Shown here: in pieces, positions 46,918-60,165 of the stretch
Position numbering within the stretch: the stretch's first letter is position 1
Layout: each line of letters starts with the position of its first letter
Source: Cokeromyces recurvatus
Taxonomy: Eukaryota; Mucoromycota; Mucoromycetes; Mucorales; Mucoraceae
Assembly (NCBI RefSeq): GCF_025118155.1
Contig: NW_026251389.1
Location: forward strand, 558,001-622,000
Length of the DNA stretch: 64,000 bases
Direction of reading: 5' to 3'
Notes under the pieces: generated by a model
Told to the model about the DNA's origin: nothing
Database searches by the model: none
Seen by the model: the letters and a program-made list of their open reading frames with translations, nothing else
Position numbers and translations under genes: made by a program

Positions 46918-48369
46918 ATGTCAAAACCCATTGTTCTCATTACAGGCTGCTCTCAAGGTGGCATTGGTAAACTTCATTGTTATTATCTGTATAATATAAG
47001 CAACATGTTTTATTTTATTTTATTTTCATTTTTTTTTATGATATAAGGTTATGCACTTGCCAAAAAGTTTGCTCAAGAAGGAAATCATGTTATTGCTACA
47101 GCTCGACGTATTGAAGCTATGGAAGGATTAGAAGGTAATAAAAGAAAAAAAAAACCAAGTTAAAATATGTAAAGATAGAATGACTGTATATTCTTATAAT
47201 ACATCATATATAGCCTTTGGATGTGATAAAGAAGTTTTAGATGTGCTTGATAAAGACTCGATTGAAACTACCATTCAGGTATTTATTATTTTATCCCTTT
47301 TATATATGTGATTATTTACATACATAAATATTCCTAGAAAATCATTGATAATTTTGGACATATTGGTATATAAAAAAAAAAAATAGAAAAAACCTTCAAT
47401 ATTTGTTATATTTCAATTTCTTATTATTACGTTATGTATAGATATTTTGGTTAATAATGCAGGCGCACCGTAAGTTTATTGTATTATTAAATCTACAATT
47501 ATAATTGTAAACTCTTTTTTTATTTATTTATTTTAGAGCGGTAGGAGCCTTAATGGATATTGATTTGGAGACTGCACACAGATGCATTAATACAAATGTA
47601 TTTGGTGTATTGTTGGTAACAAGATCTGTTGCAAAACATATGGCAAAGAAAGGAAAGGGTAAAATTGTAAATATTGGATCTGTTGTAGGCTATGTTTCTA
47701 CACCTTGGGCAGGTAAAATATCAATATGTTATATATGTCTATGATATTGATTTTTATATTGTATTAAGGGACCTATGCTCTGTCCAAAGCTGCTGTCCAT
47801 TCTATGTCTGATACTTTACGATTGGAATTAAAGCCATTTGGTATTCAAGTGACTGTAGTTGCACCAGGTATTATAGATAGTAGTAGTATTTAAATGAATA
47901 GGGAATAATAATCTTAATTTTATTTAGGGGCTATTATTTCTAATATTGGAGATGCTGGAAAAAGATCTGTAACTGTTCCTGAAGGTATATATATTTATAT
48001 ACATTATTTAATATGTTGTAATATTTAACTCATTATGTAAAAATATAATAGATTCACTTTATAGTTCTGTAGCCAACTATATCATAGCTCGTGCCACCTT
48101 ATCTCAGGGTAATATACAATACGATACAATACAAAATATATGATACGTATATATTTACTTATACATGTATAGGACCAAACTCTACGCCTACTGATGTATT
48201 TGCTTCACATGTTGTTAAGAAAATTCTTCGACCTATATCCCCTAGTTACATTACATTTGGAGCCACATCATGGCTATTTCTTCTCTTTTATTATCTTCCT
48301 TTTTTCATTAAGGATTTCTTGTTCTATAAACGTTTTGGTGTAGATCAAATCAAGAAGAAGCATGAATAA
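46918..48369 (+). CDS. AYR1: Short-chain dehydrogenase/reductase, Ayr1-like (1-acyl-DHAP reductase type)
   Basis: Ten exons (46918-46966, 47048-47134, 47214-47278, 47338-47365, 47442-47469, 47537-47712, 47769-47867, 47928-47984, 48052-48108, 48173-48369) give 280 aa. Classical SDR motifs are ITGCSQGGIG (coenzyme), ILVNNAGAP, IVNIGSVVGYVS (catalytic Ser) and TYALSK (YxxxK). The order and the C-terminal hydrophobic segment (LFLLFYYLPFFI) match yeast Ayr1, an NADPH-dependent 1-acyldihydroxyacetone-phosphate reductase of lipid droplets and ER that feeds phosphatidic acid and triacylglycerol synthesis. Two 28-nt exons occur next to each other, and most introns fall at phase 1 after Gly or Ala codons. 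Other SDR activities are possible; the family call is sure, the exact substrate less so. Confidence 0.9.
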
Positions 48370-48755
48370 TATATCCATTTATCAAATGGGAAATAAACAA
48401 ATGAGACTCTATTCTATAAATATAATGTAATAGGACTTTACATTTGTATATAAAGAAGTATCAACCTACATTCATTTAATAATATACATCTATTTATTTA
48501 TTTATTTATTTGTACCTGAAAAAAAAAAAGATGAAAGCAATCTGACGCAACATTCTGAAATGACAACAGTCTTTTACTGTGGTACTCGATATTTATCTCA
48601 AAGGGAAATTCCTGTTTATTATAAAGCACTGACGATATGTAAGTGAATAAAATAGAATTGTCTTGTTGTAAAGTTATACAAAAGTGCTTCAACATGATTG
48701 CTACAAAAACATTACACAAAATGTAACCCATGCAGCCTTTTCATTTTATGACGAG

Positions 48756-48800
<45 letters not shown>

Positions 48801-49776
48801 TTATAGAATGCAATAGATTAAGTAAAAAATAAAGTACTACTTTAAATAATAGATATTAACAATAACCCAAGTATTGCTGATAGATTGAGTATATAATAAG
48901 TCTGATCTTTTTATGATTTACCTTTATAAATAGTCTGATATTTATAAAAGTCATTTATTATATGCCTGAATGATCATGAATTTCTTGCATGTATAAAAGA
49001 ATTCACATCTATTCTTCGTATTTACGTTAGAATAGTATAATATTTGTTATTGTGTTCACTTTGATTTGTTTTGTTTTGACTAACTTTTTTTTTTTCTTTT
49101 GTGGACAATTTATTATTTGACACTTTTTATGCTTAGAAAAAGTTAGTATGTCATTTTTTTTTTTTTGTTAAAACTAAAGCTACTCTCATTAAATGCAACA
49201 ATGATATTTAATGCATATAAATATGTATAGTTCTTTTTTGTCTTGAGAATCTGTTGTTAGAGGGAAAAATAAATAAGTAAACGGAAAAGCTGATCCGAGA
49301 TAAAGTAACACTAACGTTTTTTATTTTATTTTATTTTTTTTTTCGTGTTTTCATTGTACGGATAATGGACCGAAAAATAAATAAATAAATAAATAATAAT
49401 AATACAAGTGTTTGAATTACACGCATTTTTTAATATAAGGCTTTTTAATGTAAACAGCAATACATGAATGTTTATACGTTGAATGTCTAAAGTAATCAAC
49501 ATGCATTATTAGAAATACAAGTATGGATGTCTATGTGACTTTTTTTTGTATACCTCAAAATTTGCCTTCTTTAAGTTAATGTTTTGTCTTTCTTAGTATG
49601 TATTTAATAGGTAGTACATGTTTACTTTTCATTTTATATAAATACCACACATTATTTCATATCCTTTATATATATAATATATAAAATAAAACTACCCCTT
49701 TATTATTATACCCTTTCAACCATATACTTTGATACTATTTTTTTTTCTATTATTCTTTCCTTTAATTATACACACA
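48370..49776. other. Intergenic region with long poly-A
   Basis: About 1.4 kb without a supported gene. It contains (TTTA)n at 48493-48510, a 43-nt poly-A run (48756-48798), (ATAA)n at 49376-49394, and a TATA-rich stretch (49665-49690) about 90 nt before the Sel1-repeat start. Confidence 0.55.
48756..48798 (+). repeat. Poly-A homopolymer, 43 nt
   Basis: An uninterrupted run of 43 A in intergenic DNA, about 390 nt after the Ayr1-like stop. Confidence 0.95.
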
Positions 49777-52700
49777 ATGGGAAATAATATAAGCTCTAGT
49801 AAAAATGATAGTTCATTAAGAGGGCCTCAATACATTGAGAGTCATAAATCATCTATCAAAAATTTACGTATTTCTTCATCAACTAAAAATAATTCAGGAA
49901 ACAAAATAAATATAAACAACAATAATACTAGTAAAGATAAGATTAACCCTATTGAAATGAAGGCTATCCCTATAGAACCAGTCACAGCTATCAATATTGG
50001 AAAACGATCTTCATCTGAAGGGACTTATTTAGAGAGTACAGCCAATTCAGATAGAAAACAAAAAGTATCTATAGAGATTGATCGAGATAAACTCACTTCA
50101 CCGTCACCAGAACGTTATGAGGCTCATAATAGACGAATTAAATCATCTCAACAACAGACAAGTTATTATCGGCAAAGCAAACATTTTTTTCCTCCAGACC
50201 AACATGGCTCTACGTTTACTGCAACGAGTGGATTTAGTAGTCATTTTGGTGAACAGTTTCATTTTTCTGTCTTGGCCGACTCAGCTATCACTGATCTTAC
50301 TAATGTATCTTCCTTTTCTTTTAATTCCTTTTTCGATAAATTGGGAGATGACAACATGAATAATTACATCATGGCAACCCCTGATTTGGATTTTATTGAC
50401 AATACTGTGTTACCTCTTCGTTCAAACAACATCATACCTTCACTAGACTATCTCTCTACGGCGGATGAGATTCTTGAACTCTTGACAACTCGATCCGATT
50501 CTGTCTTTGATATCCTGACAAGTATGTATGGATCTGAACGTATGAAATCTGATGTTGAGTTACAAAGGGAAGCATCTCAAGCCGTAGAAACATGGAGTTT
50601 AAGACATGCTGATGACATGACAGCTAAAATGATGGCGGCTTGCTGTAAGTTATGTGGCTGGGGTACTACTAAAGATCCAAAGGAAGGTTTTATGGAATTA
50701 CAGGCACTTGCTAAGAGAGATGTTTGGGAAGCTTACTACTATTTAGGCCATTGTTATCTTTTTGGTGTAGTAGGACAACAGATGAATGAAGGTTCATACC
50801 GATCTTCTTCTTATAGTCTTCAGCCTGTTGATCATGAACAAGCCATTTACTGGTATAGAAAACTGATAGAATCTCCAACTACTATCCAAAGTGAACGTAT
50901 TCAACTTTATATTGCAGAAGCTAAACTAAGAATTGCTGCTATCCATTTTACAACAGGCAAAATGAATAAAGACAATTTACAAGAAAATATCGATTATCTC
51001 AAAGAAAGTGTGTCTGCTGGGAATAGGTAACGAAATGGTTAAAATCAGTTACTATTTAATTTTACTCTGGGCTAATCTAATTATTTATCATATGAATGTT
51101 TATTATTAGAAAATCTGAATTTTCATTTGGATTTTTAATTGAAACAGGTGTAATTGATGATAAAGTCAGTGCGAAGGAATATTATACTCAAAGTGCTAAT
51201 AAAGGCTATACTCCGTCTCAGATTCAATTAGCATTAATTTTATTAAAAGAAAATTCTTCAGAAGCCATTTCTTGGTTAAAAAAAGCTTCTAGATTGGTAA
51301 GACAAAAAAAAAATACAAACATACATACATACAAGCATACATGAGCACAAACACTTGAGTACAACTTCCCCTCATCTTTTTGTTTTGTTTTTGTTTTTGT
51401 TTTTTGTTTTTGTTTTATTTATATTTACCTTTTTTTTTTTTTTTCTGTTGGTTACATTTTTAGGGGGATCCCAGGGCATTCTATTATCTTGGTGAATGTT
51501 ATGAATTTGGTAACGGTGTACAAGCGGACCCAATTTTGGCTGTTCAATATTATCAAAATGCTGCAGACAGATATAGTCATCCTATGGCTGGATTTCGACT
51601 TGGTCTACACTACCTCCATGGTGGACTTAATTTGTTAAAAGATAATGCAAAGGCATTCTATTATCTTGAACGTGCCGCGAAATCAGGTTACCCTGATGCT
51701 CAATATCTTATTGGTATGATGTATCGCGATGGTAAAGTCCCCTCTACCACTCGGTCTTCACCAAGGATGTATTCTAATGGAGATACAATATCAACACGTC
51801 ACAAGAAGGAAGCATTTCGATGGATCCGACGAGCTGCTTTACAAGATATGCATACCGCTATCACTCAGATGGCTAACTTTTACGAAGAAGGTGTTGGTTG
51901 TCCTGTGAATTATTCACTTGCTGAAGAATATTATGAAATTGCTGTTAGTAAACCTGGTAAACACCTTCCTAGTGCTCAACAAACGTATGCAAGGTTTTTA
52001 CACAAAAATGGCCATTATCAAAGAGCACTTGACATGTATCTGTATGCATCCGGAATGAAACAATCTCTATTAAATACTTATCCTCCTTCCGATATCATCT
52101 CTCGTACAGCTAAACGTATGGTTGCTCTTTTTTATCTTGATGAAAAGGATACAACGACTCCCTTTAAACCAAAAGAAGCATTTGATATCTTGACTTCCTT
52201 GACTCATTTACCTGGAAGTGATGCAGACGCTGAATATTGGATTGCTGTATGCCATGAAGAAGGTGTGGGTGACATTATTCCTAAAAACCTCTCTCTAGCT
52301 TATAAACATTATGTTATTTCTGCTAATCTTGGTTCAAGTGATTCACAATTTCAGGTATACATATAAAGATATTATTTTAAGTATGCAGTTGACTAATTAT
52401 TGCTATTATTATTTATTTATTTATTTATTTAAACTAGGTTGGTCATATGCTTTGTAAAGGTATTGGAGTAAAAGAAGACCGAATGGCAGCCTTTGAATGG
52501 CTACAAAAGTCTGCAGAAAAGAATAATCCTAAAGCTCTTTATTACATTGGAATCTATTACTATAATGGATATGACTCAATTAAATGCAACTATGATAAAG
52601 CATGCTATTACTTTAAACGTGCTGCTGAACTTGGACATACTGAATCCATGGTATCCTACGCACAAATTTGTCAAGAAAAACTAAAAAATAGTATTAGCAA

Positions 52701-53607
52701 ATTATCAGCTTCAGAGATAGAAACTTTACGGTCTGATTCCCTTAAGTGGTACTCTCGAGCTGCAAAGGAAAATCATATTACTGGTTTACGTGAATTAGGT
52801 CGACTTTATGGTGCTAAAGGCGAATTTAAAACCTCAATGGAATTTTATGTTAAGGCCGCCAATCTCAATGATGCTTTATCTGCTTTATTCTTGGGCGGCT
52901 ATTATGAAAATGGGCAGGGCGTTACTCAAGATAAACAAACTGCTCTTAAGTTTTATATGAAAGCAATTGAACTTGGTCAATCAACGTAATGAAAAATGAA
53001 AATATAATTTCTATTTTATTTTTAACTAATCTCTGTCTCTATTTTTTTTCTTTTCTTTATTTTTTTATGTAGAGCTTTGTTTGCTGTTGCTGAACTGTAT
53101 GAAAAATTACAAGATTATGAAAAAGCTTATATTTATTATGAACGTGTTACTAAAGATACAAGAATACCTAAAACATATAAATCCAGAAAAACCTCTCTTT
53201 TAAAAATGGCTCTTTATAGCTTAAATTATGACCCAAATACTATCTTTTCAAAAAGCCGTTCCTCTCCTTTAGCGAAACAAAATAAGTTTGAATCTATTCC
53301 CTCCTTATTATCGAAATCAGAATCATTTAATATATTGATGAAACTTGCTACAGAAGACAACTTTCACGAAGCTTATAACTGGATTGGTAATACAACAATA
53401 ATAAAAATAAATAAACACATTTACTAATTGATTTTATTAATTTTAGCTGAATGTTATAAAGATGGTAGAGGTGTGATACAAGATATATCTGAATCTCTTA
53501 AATGGCGTATGAAGGCTTGCCAAGGAGTAACTGACGCTCATTCTACTTTAAAACTTACATCTATATGTGAAAATGATACAAAAGGTGTGCAAACAATTCC
53601 TATATAA
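49777..53607 (+). CDS. Sel1-repeat protein with predicted N-myristoylation
   Basis: Six exons (49777-51026, 51110-51296, 51464-52354, 52438-52985, 53073-53386, 53447-53607) give 1116 aa. The start MGNNISSSKND fits the N-myristoyltransferase rule (Gly2, Ser6); an in-frame ATG at 49729 would put hydrophobic residues before it and is rejected. A Ser/Asn-rich ~200-residue region precedes many Sel1-like repeats (~36 residues each). Examples are YYLGHCYLFG, YYLGECYEFGNGV, YLIGMMYRDGK, NFYEEGVGCP, HMLCKGIGVKED and LGGYYENGQGV. Sel1 proteins are scaffolds; fungal examples include Hrd3 and the chitin-synthase activator Skt5/Chs4. There is no signal peptide, so an Hrd3-like ER role is unlikely. A membrane-tethered cytosolic scaffold, perhaps for cell-wall synthesis or signalling, is inferred. 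Confidence 0.88.
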
Positions 53608-54292
53608 TCAAATCAATTATACCAACATGATTTAGAAAAGAAATAACATTCTTCAGTCAATATAGACTAGAATGAGTTAAAAAAAAAAGAAAAAGAAAGT
53701 TCGCTCTTCCCTTTACCCTCCACTTATTTTATTTTCTTTGCATATCATTTATATCATTTTACTTTATCCTAAATTATTCTATATATATATATTATATTCA
53801 TACATGCCTTCATTCATTTTACTTTGTTCTATGGCCCCTTCCACTGCCTCATTTATCTTTTTATATATTTATACATATATATTTGTATTTTTCATACCGC
53901 ATATATTTTCTTATATCTATATACATGTATATACAGATATATTCATCTATATTTTTGCTTAAACAGTTCTATTATTTTTTATCATATACAATGTATGCTA
54001 CAAACAAAACAATAAATAATTCATTTTATTCACCTAAAATGTTGTATCTATACTTGGATTTATCAGAACATTTTATTTCATTAAAATAATAAATCTAGTT
54101 TACTTAATTTTCACGCTCAATTACAAGTTTTTTGAAATCTTCCTTTCTTTTTTCCAGTACCTTCGTTCTAGTTAAAATCATTCAAATCATGCAACTTATT
54201 CACGAAAATCATTATCAGTATTCACATCAACTTGATCAACCATCTGAGTTCTTGATCTATTTTTATAACAGTAAATCAAAAACATAAACAAA

Positions 54293-54295
<3 letters not shown>

Positions 54296-54341
<46 letters not shown>
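54296..54341 (+). repeat. Poly-A homopolymer, 46 nt
   Basis: A run of 46 A; about 460 nt further on lies a poly-T run of similar length (54803-54850), so the two could pair as an A/T inverted repeat in single-stranded form. Confidence 0.93.
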
Positions 54342-54344
<3 letters not shown>

Positions 54345-54800
54345 TGCTACACGTTTAAGATTCGAATAGGGATAATATTGCTATATTTAGCATTTTATTT
54401 TATTTTATTTTATTTTATTTTATTTGCTCACGTATCTTCGGGTTTACTTTCTTTTCTTTTCTTTTTTTTTTTCTATATTTAGTTGAAATAGTTGATTTTT
54501 GTAAAGTAAATACTATGAGCAGAAGTGACATAAGGTGTATTATCGGTACCTGAATGACTGTATCTACTATTGCTTCCTAAAAATTTTCTAATTCAAAAGC
54601 GATGATTTATGTTTGATGTCCAACAAATAAGATGTAAGTAAAACCATCATAAAAATAGATGAAGCCACTTTGTTTAATAATAATATAAGTGTATCATACA
54701 CTGCTGCTGTTATGTAGATCCTTACTATTATTATAAAAGGTATCAAGACAGACTTTAGTATCTTTAAACTTAATTTTTAGTATACCGCGGCTCATTATTA

Positions 54801-54802
<2 letters not shown>

Positions 54803-54850
<48 letters not shown>
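54803..54850 (+). repeat. Poly-T homopolymer, 48 nt
   Basis: A run of 48 T. It generates a spurious poly-Lys frame on the minus strand. Confidence 0.93.
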
Positions 54851-54853
<3 letters not shown>

Positions 54854-55001
54854 TTGCAGTAATGAAGTAAATCGATTTGATAATAACACACAACCGAAAC
54901 TCGATCGATCATTATTCATTAACTCAGAATAAGTATATCCTTTTATATTATGTATAGTAAAAAACTAACTATACTGTTAAATAAAATCTAATACAGCTTA
55001 C

Positions 55002-55032
<31 letters not shown>

Positions 55033-56800
55033 ATCCTAAACGTTGTAGTAATCATTTATTTTTTGTTACTATATTAATCCCACAGCTCAGTTTGGTGGTG
55101 ATGATAAAATCGATTTTTTAAACTCCTACGAATACTGAATATAGCATTTGTGATTTGCTTGGTTTGGCATGGTATAGAAGAATAACATTAAGTAGTAACA
55201 CAAAAATCTCGGGACAGGAGTTTGCACAGCTTTACCTGGCTCGTGTCCTGCATTGAAACACAAAGTTGAAGTATGTATCCCTTTCTTTTTCTTTTTTTTT
55301 TGTTGTTTACAACAGTCTATAAACATTCATTAGGACACTATCTGAAATGCTTTATTGTTTGGTTTGATACAAACTTTGTAATCCTTAACGCGTTGTTACA
55401 CGATAGAAGTATGTTATCTATAATCTATTGATGCTAGTAAAATAGGTTATTTTTTTTTTTTTGGCTGCATGGTCACATAGAAGCGGAGGAAATACTACGG
55501 AAAACTTTACCATAATAGTACTCATTTGGCTTTGCGCTATTTTAATGATGAGGGTATCATAGTTAAAGATGATCCTAAAAAAAAAAAAAAAAAAAATAAC
55601 TTTTCTATATACATATTCGAAAATAACAAAGCTTCATTGTGAAGAAGAAGTAGAATCTTTGATTTGTAATAATGTGTATTGTTTTAGGAGAGTATCTACA
55701 ATTACAAAGTTGTTGTACAATACTGTATTATTAACAAGTTAAAACATACAGAATTATTAGCGTTTAAATAGAACACATATGAAAAGTACTCATTTTCTTT
55801 TAAATCTCTCAATAGCAATAAGCTTTAGTCTTCTTTGATAGATTTCCTAGAATTATAATGTCATTCTATTTAACCTAAAAATAATGCATAAAGTTTGTTC
55901 CATGTTTCGATGGCGTTATTTTTATTCTTTTATTTTTATTTTTATTTTTTATTTTTTATTTTTTATTTTTTTACGGCAATACATATTCGATATGGCTAAG
56001 CTTTTTTATTAATATGAAACAACAACTTTGTCTTCATATTAAAGTTCAATTCTTATCTATTCATATGCTATTTTACCGTGATATTTTCAACAATACCAAG
56101 GTAATATACAAAAAAATAAAGTACGCCATTACTTTTATTATCAATATAGTCTATTCTTTTTTATTTTCTTTTTACCTCCAGTTAAAGACATCCAAAGTTA
56201 TATATAAATAACCTCTCATATTTATTTTATGAGAGCTTCTTCTAATTCTATGGACCCTTTTTTTTAGTTTGCTTATTTTCTATCTTTCTTAAGTTTCCAT
56301 TTTTTTGGCTTTTTTCTGTTATCTTTTTTTTTCTTTTTAAATGAATGCAGTATCAATGAGGGGCCTGTTATCGAATAAAAATATATATTTAGCAGTTAAT
56401 TCTATTTTACTTGTAAAGATGGATACATGATAACAATAGAGCCGAAAAAGCGTAGTATTTGATTCTATTATGATCGAAGAATACACGATTCATACTCTGT
56501 TTACTTGTACAGTAGATTAGATATACCGAAATATATAGAAAATCGTGAAACCATCAACTCCTAAGAGACTTCTCTAGACAGTCCAAGATCTACATCATTT
56601 TTTATATGAGGTTTATTACTTTTATTTCAATAAGGAGATATAATTTCGTTGTCTTTTTGAACCTAATATCGTTCTCCTACTTTTTATTTTATTTTATTTT
56701 TTTTAAAATAAAATAAAATTTCCTTTTTTAATTTTCCATGATTACATTCCTTGATCAGGCTGACATTAATTTACAACGACAGCAGTACCTAACCCCTCGT

Positions 56801-56832
<32 letters not shown>

Positions 56833-58284
56833 AAAGGGATCATTATTATGTAATGTTTATTTAAGAAAACACCAAGTAGAGGGCTTTATATTACAAATTA
56901 TAATCATGAAACATATTATATAAGCTATAATATACTAAATTTATATTTATTATATATCAATTTATAGTCCTATATCATTTACGTCTTATATTAAGGTAAA
57001 TGACACTACTATTTCTGTATTTTATGCAACTTGTTATTTCATCCTCGCCTCCCCCTTTTTTTCTTTTTTTTTTTTTAAAAAAAAGTGTTCTTTTTTTTTT
57101 CTGAAACATGCGCTATATAAATTGATACTAAAGGGAAAAGTGAGTGAAAGGTGAATAAAGGGACAGGAAGAGAGAGAAATAAATGTTAATAATTATATCA
57201 AAAAAAAAAAAAAAATAAAAAAATAAAAATCATATATTCATTTAAAGTATTATTATTAGTAACAGAATCCGATATTATATTAAATTTATTATAAACCATC
57301 ATGTTAAAAAAAGAATGACAATCATTTAATATATGTATACAGACTATGAATGCATATAATCTACAATCAGATGTAACGATGATAAAGAAGATCATGTAGA
57401 TTATTTTCTTCTTCTCCTCAAAACTGATGGTCAGTTTCTATATGCAGTTATTATATTTGACATATTTAGATGTGAATTGAAATTAAATGAGAAATTATTA
57501 TAGATGTACCACCAAGTATTTATACATTATTACGAAGCTTGTAACAGGTAAACGCTGCTTACTATAACAAGGGAATTGAAAAACTAATTATAGAACCGAA
57601 ATAAAACTAAAAGTACATACATTTACACATTAGCGTAAGCAATGCAATAGTACAGTGTATTTTTTTTTTTTTTTAGGAGGATGTTTCATTGCCTAAAAGT
57701 ATAAAGTTTGTCAATCCGTTATATACGAAGGAATTTATCGGGGGTTAGGAGGAGAAGAAGAGGGAAAGGGAGATGATGACTACAATATACTAATGCTAAA
57801 AGAGAGACCAGGCGGAACCTCATCTAAAATATATTTAGCATCAAATAAGAGAAGCCAGTTTTACTTTTTATTACTCAGCAAAATCCATAATACCCTATTT
57901 CTATAGTTGTACAAACACGAAAAAATGACAAACAATGCTTCACAGAAAGAAAAAAAAAATTGGAAATTGGCAATTGATGCTTATAAAGTTGTATCAGCCC
58001 AACAAATGAAAATAAATGGTTATTTTCCAGGCTTACTTTTTCTTTTCCTTTTTTTCTTTCGGAATTCAAATAAAGTATTTTTTTTTTATAACAGCTTTTT
58101 TGAAATTTACGGCAACAATAAGAAAAAAGAAAGTGTTGTAAAATACCCATTTTTTTTTTTTTTTTTTTTTTTTTTTGTACTCAGTATGAAAATCAAGATT
58201 AAATAAAAAGGGACCTCTTTTTTTTCTGTTTAAACCTTTTTTTTTTATATATACATTTCTTTATTTAAAATAGTACCGAAAGAA

Positions 58285-59187
58285 ATGAAGAACAGTATTC
58301 GTAGCTTATTTGGCTTAAAGAAGAAGTCTAAAAAGAGTAATTCAAATAAATCTACTGCATCTAATAAAACATATTCAACAAATTCATCTGTGTCTTCACT
58401 TTCTTCATACTCTTCAACCAATGATTCACTACCTCAAACACCTACAAGTCCCTCTATGCAAAATGCTCGTGGCATCTTTCGTACTCTTGAACCTGTTTGG
58501 TATTGCCGCTCTAATTTAATACCTAAAAATCAATCTGATAATAATAATAATGAATGGATTCAATTTGATGAACATAGTCAATTTATCCTTGAAGCATCTT
58601 TCCATTCAAATACTCAATGCGCACTCACTGACTCAATAGTTGGAACATGTACTGTTCTCTTTAAGCCTCTTCCTTCTAATAAGAATCTTAGTCAGCTTCA
58701 AAATAAAAGACATACCGTCATGGCCCTCCCTAAACATCAATATAATTCAGCACCCATACTCTCTAATAATAATAATCTTGGTGATAACGCCGGTCGCACA
58801 TTAGAATTGAATAAACATATTCGTCGTACTATTTCACCTGTTTGGTGGTTTGAACAAGATCAAGCAGATGGTACAAAGGGTATGTGTAGGTTTGATTATA
58901 AAAACCAAGTTCGACTTGAAGCTCTCTCAGAGGGACGTACACGTATGGTATTGACAGATAACGCCTTTAATGTCCCCTTTACTGTTGCTCTAGAGCCTCC
59001 TAAACAACGTGAATTAAAGGAGGAAGTACGTGGATTCTTATATTTGGAACCTATCTCAACAGCGTTTCAACTTGCTTATGATGCTACCCAATCTAATCAT
59101 AAAATGGAGAACTTTGAATTAGAAGATCCAGTATACGATAATGAAGAACAATGGATAAATAATTATAACCGTCGTTTCTCTATATAA
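58285..59187 (+). CDS. Protein with two WWE-like repeats
   Basis: A single-exon ORF of 300 aa. The head is basic then Ser/Asn/Thr-rich (residues 1-60), and likely disordered. Two similar blocks follow. Block 1 (about 69-128) runs from EPVWYCRSN through EWIQFDEHSQFILEASF to ALTDSIVGTCTVLF. Block 2 (about 185-238) runs from SPVWWFEQD through MCRFDYKNQVRLEAL to VLTDNAFNVPFTVAL. Each has the WWE layout: an opening Trp pair, a middle W/F-x-x-(F/Y) with a polar turn, and a closing beta-pair. WWE domains recognise (iso-)ADP-ribose and occur in PARPs and ubiquitin ligases such as RNF146. No catalytic domain is attached here, so a binding or adaptor protein is the most that can be inferred. The domain call is by eye and needs a profile search. 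Confidence 0.65.
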   Translation: MKNSIRSLFGLKKKSKKSNSNKSTASNKTYSTNSSVSSLSSYSSTNDSLPQTPTSPSMQNARGIFRTLEPVWYCRSNLIPKNQSDNNNNEWIQFDEHSQFILEASFHSNTQCALTDSIVGTCTVLFKPLPSNKNLSQLQNKRHTVMALPKHQYNSAPILSNNNNLGDNAGRTLELNKHIRRTISPVWWFEQDQADGTKGMCRFDYKNQVRLEALSEGRTRMVLTDNAFNVPFTVALEPPKQRELKEEVRGFLYLEPISTAFQLAYDATQSNHKMENFELEDPVYDNEEQWINNYNRRFSI

Positions 59188-60126
59188 AATCCAAAGGAAG
59201 AGAGAAAACTTTATTTTTTTTGTCTCTATTTTTGTCTCTATTTTTATTGCAAGTTACCCCTTTTCACCTGTATCCTTTTTTCTTCTTCTTTTTCATTTTA
59301 ATTATTACAGCAGTTATCTAATTATACATATATAATCTCACTTCTATTTCCGCCTTAATTGTATATAATTAAATTTTATTATTTATCATTTTAATAGTAA
59401 AAAATAAATAAATAAATAAACTTGATTTCCTAAACATTATATCATTCGAAACAGTGTGGTGTAATATGCCTTATGTAAACTATAAATAACTTGCTAGTAA
59501 CCGCATTTCTTACATTTCGTACAACTTAAAATTAAAAAACAACAATTATGGTAATACAATAGGTACATCATCCTTGGTTAAAAAAAATAAAAAAAATAAA
59601 AAAAATAAAAAAAAAGTACCTATTTTCGGATTATAATAAAATGAAATTTTTTAATATTTAATGAATTGCTTGGCTCGATTTTTTTTTTTTTTAAAAAAAA
59701 AAGGATAGATACACTGATAGAAAACTCTATAAAATAAAATTCTATTAGTCACTTTTGTACCTTTTTTTTCTTAAAAAAAAAAGTTATATTCTGAAGAATA
59801 AACGCAAAATATTAAAATAATATGAGGAAAGAAGTTTTCTTTTCTCTTAAAAAAACAGAAAACGGACTTTTCTAAAACATATTTATTTAGTGCCCGAATA
59901 TTACTTGAAACAAAAAAGCAAAAAGGACTTTATCATTATTAATTATTTTCCAAGTAAAAATAGTCCAGTTATATAATATTCTATAATATATGCATTCTGT
60001 ACATAATAAATTTCTATTTCTATTTCCATTTTTTATTTCTATTTCTATCTCTCTTTCTATCTCTATTTCTTTTCTTTTTTTTTTTTTTGTTCAATATCTT
60101 CGAAGTAAAATGTTCGGTAAAAGTTT

Positions 60127-60165
<39 letters not shown>

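Larger units (their letters stand above)
53608..58284. other. Long gene-poor region
   Basis: About 4.7 kb without a supported gene. It contains a (TTTTA)n tract (about 54393-54424), a 46-nt poly-A (54296-54341), a 48-nt poly-T (54803-54850), further A/T runs (55002-55030, 56802-56831, 58151-58176) and TATA-like microsatellites. Frames such as 57907-58206 are driven by homopolymers. I saw no transposon, tRNA or rRNA here. Confidence 0.55.

Noticed and set aside
49729..49776. Upstream in-frame ATG of the Sel1-repeat gene
   Set aside because: It adds only a T-run-derived hydrophobic stretch and would hide a good N-myristoylation start.
54694..54912. Minus-strand frame with a long Lys run
   Set aside because: It is the translation of the 48-nt homopolymer at 54803-54850; no conserved features.
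57907..58206. Overlapping frames on both strands before the WWE-like gene
   Set aside because: Low-complexity Phe/Lys-rich sequence from A/T runs, no family resemblance on either strand.
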